Shown: in pieces, positions 12,221 to 22,094 of the stretch
Layout of the letters: every line of letters begins with the position of its first letter
How positions within the stretch are numbered: position 1 is the first letter of the stretch
Source: Arthonia radiata
Lineage: Eukaryota > Ascomycota > Arthoniomycetes > Arthoniales > Arthoniaceae
Assembly: GCA_002989075.1 (NCBI GenBank)
Contig: PSQN01000006.1
Location: forward strand, 1,054,001 to 1,118,000
Length of the DNA stretch: 64,000 nt
Reading direction: 5' to 3'
Program-made: the position numbers and the translations under genes
The notes under the pieces: model-generated
The model's input: the letters and a program-made list of their open reading frames with translations, nothing else
Told to the model about the DNA's origin: nothing
The model's database searches: none

Positions 12221-12734
12221 ATGGTAGTGGATGCAGGTCAGAGTCGGGCACTCATCTATCCCAATAAAGACGGCAGTATTACATGGGGTAGGTATCGTTG
12301 CAAAAATTTACCCTGACGTGCCGCATCTGAAACAATCCCTAACACTCTGCGCAGACGTCGCCGGCGAGCACAAAATAGTAGTGAAGTGGAAGGAATTCGT
12401 CGACGAGTTTATGAACAAATGGGAGTTGGTCTCCCCACCATCTAACGTCGGCAGCTCTTCGACGGTAACTTGGACGGCGCATTATAAAGCAAAAACTAAA
12501 AGAGCCGGCGTCTGGCTACACTATAGGCTAAACGCTTATCACACGTTTGGGCCCGTTCAGGTCTGTGGACTCAAATTCTGGTGGTTTTGCAAGAAGTTTC
12601 CGGAGACCCAGGGATGGGGCTCGATGCGCGAGGTGGTGAAGCCTGAGCGCGTACCGAGAATTCGACCCTGGCAGAAGTACAACCCTGTCTACTGGCTTGT
12701 GGAGATTCCACTTTCGATCGTGCCGACGAGGTGA
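12221..12734 (+). CDS. Tandem small-gene family, member 1 (unknown function)
   Basis: Two exons, 12221-12287 and 12355-12734, intron 67 nt with GTAGGT donor and GCGCAG acceptor, 148 residues. Exon 1 encodes MVVDAGQSRA to KDGSITW; the phase-1 intron falls directly after the Trp codon plus one base, as in every other member. Exon 2 reads DVAGEHK, then KWKEFVDEFMNKW, a central aromatic part with RLNAYHT, then FCKKFPETQGWG, REVVKPERVPRI and a tail with YNPVYW and IVPTR. There is no signal peptide or membrane segment, so an intracellular place is likely. It is closest to member 2 (same exon 2 length of 380 nt, same tail). I do not recognise the family. The start was chosen because this ATG is in frame with the conserved exon-1 end. 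Confidence 0.72.
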
Positions 12735-14399
12735 GCGAGCTGGTTGTAGACTGGTTTCTTGAAATCGAAATGCTATTCATGTCTCACTGGCTTGACACCG
12801 ACATATGCTCAGCGGAGGATTGTAGACAGTGGTTCAAGCACCCGTGCTACCATTATTGCGAGAAGGTCCGTCGCAGTAGTCTTTTACTAGTTCTTACATT
12901 TGTCCGCACGTGAAGACTGTGCAAACCTTTAGCCACGTCAAGCTCTGCGCGATGTTGCCAGTGGATCGCCTTTCAGAAAAGCAAAGCGGCCACGTGCGAT
13001 TTATTCAAGTCCGAGCACAAGACAATGTTGTACGAGAGTCGGGTGAAGAACGTTGGAGAGTCTGAGAGTGTACGCGGAAGAGCGGTGCGCCGCTCGAAGT
13101 CGAGCCAGCCACACAAGTGGCTTCTCTGCTGGTAGGGGGTTTAATGTTGAATCGATTTCCAAGATGGAGTCCATATAGGACTCCGTATCTGACTCTTACT
13201 AGCTACAGTGGCACAGAAGTCCCTGATGCCATAAGTACGGAGGTGACTCCGAGGGAACAAATCGGGCTAGCGCGCCCAGCTAGGGTCAGCTTCGCCCCCT
13301 TGCCTAGCGCTGAAGCTCCCTAACGATCCGCGATTTTATGCATGTCGCAGCTGTTCAGTCTTCCGACAGATCTGGGCAAAAGTAGGAATGACTAATACTG
13401 CAGTCTGGGGCCTCGATCGGAGAGCGTCTTTACTTGTTCTTAGGCCTGCTGTATCTGTTTGCAGACGAACGAGAATCCCTACCAACACGCACGGACGCGG
13501 GAAAAACAGCCCCAGCGGCTGCACCTGCACTGAATGACAGACTGGCGTGGACGCGTACCGTGGGATCCGGCTTGCCGTGCCCGGCCTCTTGCTCTACCAG
13601 GCTGACCGTGACGCACTTGTTTCGATCCTATGCGGTTGTCAGATAACTTCAGTCGATCATCTTGCGCAGCCTCCTGATACTGACTTCCAGCGTGCCCCCT
13701 TCACAACGCTCGTGATTTTACCGGGCTTCACAGTGCAAGATCACATTAGAAGCATCCTGGCCGCAAGGTTTCTGATATGAGTGGAACATGCCCGTCTCCA
13801 GTCTAGCAACCCTAATCCGCAAGCTGACAAGGCAGATGTGCTTACTGTGCCTGACTGCATTTGACATACGAGTTATGAGTAAGCTCCCAATATGGCTCGA
13901 GATGCCGACAAATTTTCTCGCCCTCTTCAAGTAGTCCATGCGCCCGTCAGCAGCCCTCACAGAGGGCGACACGGTAATATATGCAGCTCACAATTACAAG
14001 GCTACTATGCCCCACGGGCTGCTGATACGCTAACCCAATCGTCGATCGTGCCACATCTACGCTTCCCTGTAAGCATGCCCCATTTCCACGGCGCGACATC
14101 TCCATGGAGCGAGTTTGAAGATGTCGTGAAACTTATGGCCGCCCTGAAGAACCCATTCCGGTGTGAATCGCACAATGCACAGGTGTCAAATCTACAGCAT
14201 CGCTAGAAAAACCTTCACTGGAAGTGTCATTGCTTCTCCTCTGCACATTGTAGTAATCTACTAATACTTGTTGGATTCAGCGTTTGACATCGCAATCTCT
14301 TCGGTTTATCACAGGATCCTACGGTGACTACATTTGGTCTTTCTTTACGATAGTGCGCAGCAGTCCAAAGTTCGAACGCACCTGAATCAGAGCCTCGCC
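12735..14399. other. Spacer between members 1 and 2
   Basis: 1.7 kb with overlapping open frames of 60-104 codons on both strands (for example 13547-13780 and 13892-14206 plus), none with the family motifs, a signal peptide or a recognisable domain. No gene is called. Confidence 0.5.
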
Positions 14400-14916
14400 A
14401 TGGCAAGCAAAGCAAACATTCGGGTTGTTATGACAATAAGAGGCAAGGACTGCGTTAGTTGGCGTACGTGTCACCCCGGAATTTTAGAAACACTCGACAC
14501 AAGACCCCATTCAAGCCCGCTGACATCTCCGCATAGGTCTCGAGGGTGACGAGAAGCTGATGGCAAAGTGGAAGTCAGAGTTCATCGACAAGTTTATGTG
14601 CAATTGGACGCTGATCAACCCCCGGTCTCTCCAATCAGAGAAGACGTCAGCCTGGGATCTGCAATATAAGTATCGGGGCTACTGGGCGGAGTTCCGTTTA
14701 CACTGGAAATTGAACTCGTATCACACGATAGCGCCCGTGGAGATATCTGGGAAGCATATAACCTTCCTGTGCAAGAAGTTTCCGCATACTCAAGGGTACG
14801 GGACGGTGCGAGAGGTGCGCAAGCCGAACAGGGTGCCGAGGATCGGCCCTTGTCTGACGTACAATCCACTGTATTATTGCGTGATGATACCGCTCGGGTT
14901 TATCCCAACGAGATAG
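14400..14916 (+). CDS. Tandem small-gene family, member 2 (unknown function)
   Basis: Two exons, 14400-14463 and 14537-14916, intron 73 nt (GTACGT donor, GCATAG acceptor), 147 residues. Exon 1 encodes MASKANIRVV to KDCVSW and breaks in phase 1 after the Trp codon. Exon 2 reads RLEGDEKLMAKW, SEFIDKFMCNW, a middle part with LNSYHT, then FLCKKFPHTQGYG, VREVRKPNRVPRI, YNPLYY and FIPTR. The last 60 residues match member 1 closely, the middle poorly, which suggests strong constraint on the C-terminal block and rapid change elsewhere. No signal peptide, membrane segment or known catalytic motif is visible. Member 1 and member 2 form one subtype by their shared tail. Function unknown. Confidence 0.74.
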
Positions 14917-15989
14917 GTGTATCTGAATGATATGTTTCATCGTTTTCTAGCGGTTCGAGTCAAAAGGTGCGTTGCAATGAGTTTGAATGCTGCGTTTGGT
15001 CCTTGTACGAAGAGTAAAGGGCTCGCATTGTGTCAAGTTATCAGTCGCTTGTGGTTCCACGAATGTTGGATAGCGATCTTTTTCTCTACTGCACTAATCT
15101 AGAGGTTGCACACGCGGATCTTACGCAACCCTTTGAGCTCCAAGTATAGCTGTCTTCCACGTTGAGGATAGGTAAAGAGGCACTTACAAGGAAGGCTTTT
15201 GCGTCTTGCTCAGTCTCAAATAGTGTCGTTGCTTTCTTTGTGGCTACCTCGGTATTGGATATCGCTTTGACTTGTAAGCCTCGATTGCAGTGCTTCAAGA
15301 CACACCCGAGTTCAAGCGCAACGGTCATACGACATCTACCTTGTATCGCGATGTCAGTATCTTCAGGACTGACTCTCGACCATTGTCTGCGCTGGGAAAC
15401 AAGCATTATTACCATACTCAACCTTGGCTTGCAGTGTATACGCATGGTACTCCGTAATCAGTGTATATTGCTGCGCCCGACCGCTTCCTAAGCCATCCAA
15501 TGTATAGCTGTCTTATTATGAAGCACCCACGAGCCTTCTTCAGCGTCAGTTATCCTTGCAGCCTCGAGAGACATCGCACGAGTCTTCAGTGGTGTCCTTG
15601 ATCGACTTGGCAGTGTTGACATCGAAGTTTGTTGTGCGGCCGCAAAAGGCCGCCAAGAAGGCCTCTGCACAGGTGTTCATCAAGGCACCCTTTTCTGGAT
15701 GCGTCCGAGTCGCTCGTTTAACGAGTTTTCAACAATCGTGAAAAGACATTGATCTAACGAGCTCATAGCTGTCATGTTTGAGGCGGCTGAAAAAAAGCAT
15801 TGCTTCGTCGCATCGTCCATACGTTCTCCCAGAAACTTTTGCTTGTGTGACATTGACCTGGTAGTCTACAATACTCAGAGTCTTAAGGTTGCATGTACCT
15901 CAATTTTTATCGACTTTTTGTTAAATTTGAACCGCTGTCTAGTACGTCAACATTTGTTGAATCGAGTAGCATCACAACGGAAGCACAAC
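14917..15989. other. Spacer between members 2 and 3
   Basis: About 1.1 kb. Open frames of up to 119 codons occur on both strands over 15086-15491 and are mirror images of each other, with no motif to favour either. No gene is called. Confidence 0.5.
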
Positions 15990-16479
15990 ATGGCGACTGC
16001 TGCTGGAACGCAGGACGTGGTCAAGATGATATCAGACCCTGTGAAGAAAACATTGACTTGGAGTGCGTTGTTGCTTTGCATATCCTAATTCTATGCAAAG
16101 TTCATGCCTTACGCTGACTCTCGTCTCAGTAATAGAGGCCTCGAAAGACCTTGCCAAAAACTGGTAGAAATGGATCGAGGACATCATGCGACGCTGGAAG
16201 AGGCTCCGAGAGCCATCTCATGAGTCTCTGGGCGTGTCCGGAGAGCGATGGACGCTCGTATACAAGCTGCGGAACCGCAGGTTCTCTCAGCTTGGCTGGG
16301 ACCTAGACAGTATCAAGACGGACACGTCGTCGAACAAGAACCCCAAGAAACAGAAATTTGAAGTGACGAAGGACGCCGAAATAGGAGTTTCCTATGACCT
16401 TACTCGGACAGCCTTGAATGTGAAGGAGGTGCCTGAAAAGGTGCCGGTTCATAGCCGCTGGAATCCTTTTTTCTGGTAG
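15990..16479 (+). pseudogene. Tandem small-gene family, member 3, with one in-frame stop
   Basis: Exons 15990-16062 and 16130-16479 with a 67 nt intron (GTGCGT donor, CTCAG acceptor). Exon 1 encodes MATAAGTQDVVKM to KKTLTW and breaks in phase 1 after Trp, as in the family. Exon 2 is in frame over its whole length except for a TAG at 16165-16167 (codon 37), just before KWIEDIMRRWKRL, the counterpart of the W-x2-F-I-x2-F-M block. The end, VKEVPEKVP then SRWNPFFW, matches the VP and YNPxYW ends of members 1 and 2. The stop may reflect a TGG to TAG change (a RIP-type transition), a sequencing error, or a gene now starting at an internal ATG (16186, 97 codons). I favour a recently broken gene. Confidence 0.6.
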
Positions 16480-17604
16480 AGTGTCTACCACGTGTGCTCT
16501 GATCCTAAAATTTCTTGCTGGACGACCCTGAAATTCTTGCTGGACGACTCTGAGATCAAGATGATATGCATGTGCTGGGTTCTGTAGAAAAGCTTCATGA
16601 ATCCTATTCAATAGTGAAAACACCGGTGTGATGCTTGTGAAATACGGATGACATATCAGAGACGCTCTTGATGCTACTCACTCGCGTCTCCGCTAACTTC
16701 TTAAGAAAAGCGTGGGTCAGCGAGGAGCAACATTGGTTGGCGATGCTGGCCATACTGATATCAGGACGCGGCGCGGCGCTGCTGCTACTCGACTGGTTGG
16801 CCCCTCGGAACGGGGCCACTGTTATATAAATGTGCCACCGATGTCCCTTTCAGGCATCCGGTGGCGCGTGCGGCCTCAACAAAGATCCCACGGATCATGT
16901 GCGCAGTTACGCTTCTGGTTGACGGTGGAGGCAAAGCTGGAGAACCCGAGACAGAGTTCCACACAGCCCAGACCCGCTGCATGCAGGACTAACGTCACGT
17001 CAGGCGATCCCAACAAAGCTACAGACCTGGCCGCGTGCCCTATTAACTTAGCTTCATCCTAAATAGGTTGTTTCAGGCCGGTTATCAGGCCAGATAGACC
17101 TACAAAACATTTCCTGCTAGGGTGACCGAGAATCTGATGTCGTCTGAAAAGCGTTAGTCAACGCCCAGATGTCTTTGGAAACCCTTGCGTAATGTCGTCT
17201 GATATCACCAGGCCGGACCAGACTGCACTGGTTTAGCTGATGGGTCATCAAGCTAGGCTTTCTTCAGGGCGTCCTCTGCATTTTAGCTTTCATTCTGGCC
17301 ACCTAGTCTTTAGCCTGGCCTGTGAGAAGCCCTGGCCCGAGATCACTTCCATACTTTAAGGGATGTTGCTTTACGCGAATCGAGCGTCATATCGCAATCG
17401 TGTCCATATCATCCCTCTCTCCGTGCAGGCTATTTGAAGCTGAGTACAGCCGTCCGCACGCCATCATGCGAGGTCGCAATACCAGCATCGTTCCTTATAT
17501 ATTATTTAGTCATACTTCATCAACCTGCTACAAACATAGCGCTTGAACCTTTGAAGCGGTCCGGGTACTAAAGGGTTCAAGTTCGCGACTGTAAACCCCT
17601 GAAC
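16480..17604. other. Spacer between members 3 and 4
   Basis: 1.1 kb. Short open frames only (longest 16712-17062 plus, 116 codons, no motif). A near-repeat of about 17 bases (TTCTTGCTGGACGAC-type) occurs twice at 16511-16550. No gene is called. Confidence 0.45.
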
Positions 17605-18053
17605 ATGGCGGGAGACCATACAAACCTCGCGATATCACTCACCCGCAAAATAGACTATAGGTCTCATGAACAGAATAGACTGATATGGGGTCAGTGACAG
17701 CGGGCTCCTGCCCCTTCGTCTCCTTTTTACTGATAGCGCACGCAGAATTGAAAGGTGAAGGGAATCAAGTCAAAGAATGGGAACAATTCATTACTGGCCT
17801 AATGGGACCCTTCCCGTTTGAAATCCGCCATGGCGATCCTTTATTAAGTAGTGGTTTGAGACTGGAATATAGCCTACCGCCGCCAGGAGATATCGATTAT
17901 GCGGAGAGACTGGGTGAAATTTTGCTCGGGTACAAGGCAGGGCGAGCACGTTTTTGCGGCGTAAATCTATGGCGCCACAGAAAGTTTCCAATGGTGAAAG
18001 AGAGAAGTGATGAGAAAGTATGGAGGGTGGAAGAGCCTGAGAAGGTACCGTAA
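17605..18053 (+). CDS. Tandem small-gene family, member 4 (unknown function)
   Basis: Exons 17605-17689 and 17746-18053, intron 56 nt (GTCAGT donor, CGCAG acceptor), 130 residues. Exon 1 encodes MAGDHTNLAISL to QNRLIW and breaks in phase 1 after Trp. Exon 2 reads ELKGEGNQVKEW, EQFITGLMG, a middle with LGYKAGRARF, then LWRHRKFPMVKE, VWRVEEPEKVP and stops there, where members 1 to 3 run on with a YNPxYW tail. The stop overlaps a perfect-looking donor (GTAAGT), so a further short exon is possible, but no matching tail is seen downstream. No signal peptide or membrane segment. Function unknown. Confidence 0.66.
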
Positions 18054-19205
18054 GTTCCTGGAAAACGCGGGAGCCAGAACTCATAACATTCTGGCTTTCA
18101 AGACTACGACACTGATGCTTTGGTGGCTCAATGACAAGGTCGTTGTATGTGTCTGTAGCGGACATTCAGTGGCTCTGACACTTTCCAGACACTCTTCAGT
18201 GACGGTGAAGCGCAGTATGCTGTCGCATAATGTTGTGCTTTGTTGATGTGGCGTTTTTATCGGAAACCTTGGCACGACCTCGGAACGTACAAATTAATCG
18301 CGTGCTCATTAATCCACAAGAAGTGTGTGCTAAAAGATGAAATGCTGAAGATGCCGTAGGGTGGCAGATAGAAGGGAGAGAAAGGGAAGAGACGGGATGG
18401 AAGGTCAAACAGTGCTAAATATCCATGGGACATATGACTGCGCCAGTATGGGTCTAGCGTGGGTCAAATTCCCCAACGAGCAGCATTCAGAATTTCCATT
18501 ACTTCCAAGTCACTGACAAAGTGACGTCTGACCTTGCAAAGCAGGAAGGCAGAAGTGACCGTGGAGGTATCCTCGTCCTATCCGAAGCCAAGCCCTTCGC
18601 AAGATCGGAAGTACCGGCCTCAAAACCGGACACGTGTCCAACACAAAGACGGCCCGCACCCTTTGCTCCATGTTCGCTCAATCGAGCCATTACAGACCAC
18701 CGCTTACTGGCCCTCAAAGACGCTTGAAGTTTCATTCCTGCTGTGTTGCAGCCGACCGCCGATAAGTAACCGGCAAGATCGTACACATTCCGCTTCAAGT
18801 CGTCCACCGCGGTCTCGTTCCATGTAGATAGTGCGGCGCGTGAAACGTCAAGACACGTCTCAGCTAAGTATGCGGCCGTGCTTTCGCCATCCATGGAAAG
18901 CTTATGGTCAGCATTGACAAGTCTGTCACGTTTTCGTGATGAGTCTAACGTCCTTCAAAATGACGTCTGCGATGACCGTGCATGCCCTTTACAGGTGTCC
19001 GTTTCGAAACAGTAAGATGCCATTTTTTTCATGTCTGGTACAGTGCGATGCAATGTTATCATCAATACTGTCGCAAAACCGTTTCCGCAGTTCATTCGCA
19101 AGAACGTTAGCTGCAGCACCGAAGCGCTGTTCGACGAAAGGTGTCGGACGTTGACTTAGGGGCGTTTCCCAAGACAGATAGCAGGTCGCATCAAGAGGCC
19201 ACGAG
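18054..19205. other. Spacer between members 4 and 5, with one weak minus-strand frame
   Basis: 1.15 kb. The minus-strand frame 18894-18499 starts with a true ATG and encodes 131 residues whose first half (DVSRAALSTWNETAVDDLK) looks protein-like, but the C-terminal half does not and there is no recognised domain. It could be an exon of an unrecognised gene or chance. No other feature is seen. Confidence 0.4.
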
Positions 19206-19818
19206 ATGACGAAGAGAACCCCAGCACACCGACGAGGCGAACAACCGCGGTCAGAGCACAGGGGGGCGGCGGCAGCAGCAAAGGAGGCTCATGAACCGAA
19301 AGTCACAGTGACCATTGATGCCCAGAAGATCGACGAGGTCGGAACGGTCACATGGCGTACGGAGCTTGCCACCTTACACATGTGCGATGAGGCGGTTACA
19401 GCTACTGACGTCTTCTCTAGGTATAGAAGGGCTCGAGAACCATGATAAGCAGTGGATCGCTTTTATAGATGGAACAATGAAAGGCTGGAAACCTCGCACA
19501 AAGAAGGGATCGAGCCAGCGAAAAAGAGAAGACGGCGTACACGAGTATGAGTACGAATGGACAACCAAGAGGTTCAAAAATTGGTGGCTGTGCCATCGCT
19601 TGAGAGCCTACCGCGGCGACCACGACGCGAATTACTTCGGCATTGAGATTGGCAAGTTGCCGTGGAAGGGGAGTAAGTTCGCGTCTAAAATACATGGGTG
19701 GGTGCTGAAGAAGAGTGGGTGGGGGAAGTTTAAGGGAGCTAAGTTCACGGCGCAGGAGCCGAAGATTGAGCCGCAGAAGGAGAAGGCGTGGAAGCTATTT
19801 TGCAAGGGTTGGGTGTAG
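19206..19818 (+). CDS. Tandem small-gene family, member 5 (longest, very basic)
   Basis: Exons 19206-19356 and 19421-19818, intron 64 nt (GTACGG donor, CTCTAG acceptor), 182 residues. Exon 1 is longer than in the other members (MTKRTPAHRRGEQPRSE, an Ala-rich run, then KVTVTIDAQ to VGTVTW) but ends at the same Trp and phase-1 intron. Exon 2 reads RIEGLENHDKQW, IAFIDGTMKGW, a Lys/Arg-rich middle, RLRAYRGDHD, LPWKGSKF, then GWGKFKGAKF and ends KLFCKGWV. The high Lys/Arg content would suit nucleic-acid or acidic-partner binding, which is only inference. The LPW(K/S)xxKF block links it with members 6 and 7. No signal peptide or membrane segment. Confidence 0.7.
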
Positions 19819-20769
19819 GTGAGTTGTGAGTCGACACGCAGTTGAGTTGCACGCTCACAGGTGCAACCATAGAAGCTGAAATATTAACATCTTTCTGATG
19901 AAAGGTTGAAAGTTGCCGTGGTCTCAACCTGCTGCTTCCCACAATGAGGGCTTGAATACTACTCAAGGATACGCTATGCGCATACCTGATCACACCCTTG
20001 GTGTCTCCTATCTAGCAAACCCTCTTATGCTGACATCTGACCGCATTGCCGAAGGAATAGTACGACATCTCAGGTGGACTTCGAACGCCTATCCCGCAGT
20101 TACAACATCCTTCAAACAGCCAGCTGGGCCGCGTTGGCCCCAAGACAAACTGCAGTCGTCGTTCATGGCAAGTGGACCGTCTCGTACACCGTTTACGAGC
20201 GGTTAGCGCTTACTAGATACGATCTGAGTGCTGGCTATACCCCCACTTCTCAGTATCGTTCCACTTACACTCAAACCGTTCTGCGAAGCTCGACCACGTG
20301 CTCAAACAAGGTCTTTTCGGCACCTTATGCAAGCAGCGAAGGCAACTTACATCTCAATGGCGGCGATATGGATCGAAGCGGCTGATGTAGAGCATAGCAA
20401 CGTTACCGTCTCGCAATCATCGGCTCCGTGGCGAGCTCGTATATGAGAGCTGTGGATTGAAGTCGTGACCTCGAGTGCTTTTGCCATATGTGTGCCTCTT
20501 ATAGCGATGTCTGCCTACGCTTATTCAACCGTTCATGGTGACGAAGGGCCAGCAACACGAGTACTTTCAATCGTGTCCAACTCTCGTTCCACTTGCAAAC
20601 CGGATATTTAGGCCGCTTGCTACATGTCCACATCCCGGCGTTTTCGCGCTCCTGTACTCTACGATTTGCGAACAGGTTCAAGCCACGGTAACAGCCCGAA
20701 TCGCTACTGGCCAAGCCCAGAATCTCGCAATCCCCTCATCATCCACGCACATCGTGACAAGTCCAAAAG
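19819..20769. other. Spacer between members 5 and 6
   Basis: About 950 bases. Contains the first copy of an intergenic repeat (20262-20295) that recurs before member 7. The open frame 20074-20385 (103 codons) has no family motif and no known domain. No gene is called. Confidence 0.45.
20262..20295 (+). repeat. Intergenic repeat, copy 1 (matches 21401-21434)
   Basis: Starts CACTTACACTCAAA and ends GCTCGACC; 28 of 34 bases agree with the copy at 21401, and weaker similarity (AAGG...TTTTCGG against AAGG...TTTCCGA) continues about 35 bases further. The two copies lie 508 and 694 bases before the starts of members 6 and 7, so the duplication that produced these two members included upstream sequence. 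Confidence 0.6.
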
Positions 20770-21359
20770 ATGGACCGTCCCATCCCACCAGCGCGCGCAA
20801 CATTACAGTACTTCAGCGAATACGGAAGGTTGGAGTGATGTACGGCACGCACCCATCGCCCCCGTAAATCCTCAGAACTGACAAGTCCACAGACGTAGCC
20901 GGCGCCCCGACTGAGCTGTCGAAGTGGGTTGCTTTCGTCAAGCAATTTATGAAGGGGTTCGGCGAGCCTCAGGAGTCTAGCAATGCACATGACCACACTT
21001 TGAGGTACAAGACATCGGCGCATCGGCGGCTCCGCGTAAAGCTCGCGGGATACAGGTGCGAGTCGCGCGCGACTTGTATGCATTTGGGGCTGCCGTGGTC
21101 GGGCCGGAAGTTTCAGTCAAGACACCATGGCGACAAGGTTTGGGAGCTGGTGGCGAGGGAGGCGGATCACGTGCCGAAGGTGAAGTCATCCGCGGGGGGC
21201 GTATCTGAGGGCGGTTTTGTAGACCATCAACGAATCTCCAGGTGTCTTGTTGTTGTGTATTTGTACCTAGGTCGTCGACCAGAATCGTTCTTGTGCTGCG
21301 TTCTCACGATCCGCTGTCTCGCATACTGTTCAAAGCCCGTGAGCGCTTCTTGTTCATGA
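20770..21359 (+). pseudogene. Tandem small-gene family, member 6, degraded
   Basis: Proposed exons 20770-20839 and 20893-21359, intron 53 nt (GTACGG donor, CCACAG acceptor). Exon 1 encodes MDRPIPPARATLQYF to YGRLE, and the codon that is Trp in all other members (TGG) reads TGA at 20836-20838. Exon 2 is open: DVAGAPTELSKW, VAFVKQFMKGF, a middle with RVKLAGYRCESRA, GLPWSGRKFQ, then VWELVAREADHVPK. Past the VP block the frame runs on for about 50 codons. In member 7 the matching DNA contains the family stop, so member 6 has probably shifted frame near 21200. Two independent defects indicate a pseudogene, unless a downstream start (such as the ATG at 20949) is used. Confidence 0.58.
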
Positions 21360-21400
21360 TCGGCTTTGTAGGCAATGGTCTTGAATCCAGCATTAGTGCC

Positions 21401-21434
21401 CACTTACACTCAAATCGTTTAGGTGAGCTCGACC
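21401..21434 (+). repeat. Intergenic repeat, copy 2 (matches 20262-20295)
   Basis: Second copy of the 34-base segment, located between members 6 and 7. See the partner copy for the alignment. The sequence between here and member 7 (21435-22094) has only short open frames without motifs. Confidence 0.6.
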
Positions 21435-22094
21435 GTAACTTCGAGGAAGGCCTTTCCGAATTCTGAATCATCGATACATGGCATCTTTTAGTGGCCACAG
21501 AATGAGCATGGAAGCCAGATGATGCACAGCTTAGTAAGCCTACCTCTTTCGCAACTATCGGGCCGGTATTCGAGCGTTGTTAAACATATTGTAGCTTTGG
21601 GGCGTTCTATAACGACTGCAGGCCAGGGTCCCGCATAAAGCACCTCAAATTAAGGTGACCTTGCTTTGATCGAGCTCGGGCTGCTTCCCCCCACCGGCAA
21701 CATACAAAACATTTGGAGCTGCTTTGATTGAAGGCCCTCAAGGCAAGGCAACTTCAACAGGCGATTTGATGTGGTTGATGTGCCCTGATTTGAGCCTTGC
21801 ATTCAAGTGCCTTTTGCCTTATGCGCAGAACTCGCAATGCATGCTCTGCGAAGTGTGCCTTGTGTACGCCTACCCAACAGCCTGCGGTGACAAGACACAA
21901 CGAATGCGCATGTCTGCAATGGTGTTCAGTTTCCACTGGCTCGCGTGCTTGTTTTTAAGGCCTCTTGTCATGCGCGATATCTCTTGACCTGCAGCAGAAC
22001 CACCTTCTCCGACGTTTTCTTTTCTCACTCGTTCCGAACGTAAAGCGCCACTCGACATCCTCAACAGCAGATTCAAAATCCATTGCAGAACTCA

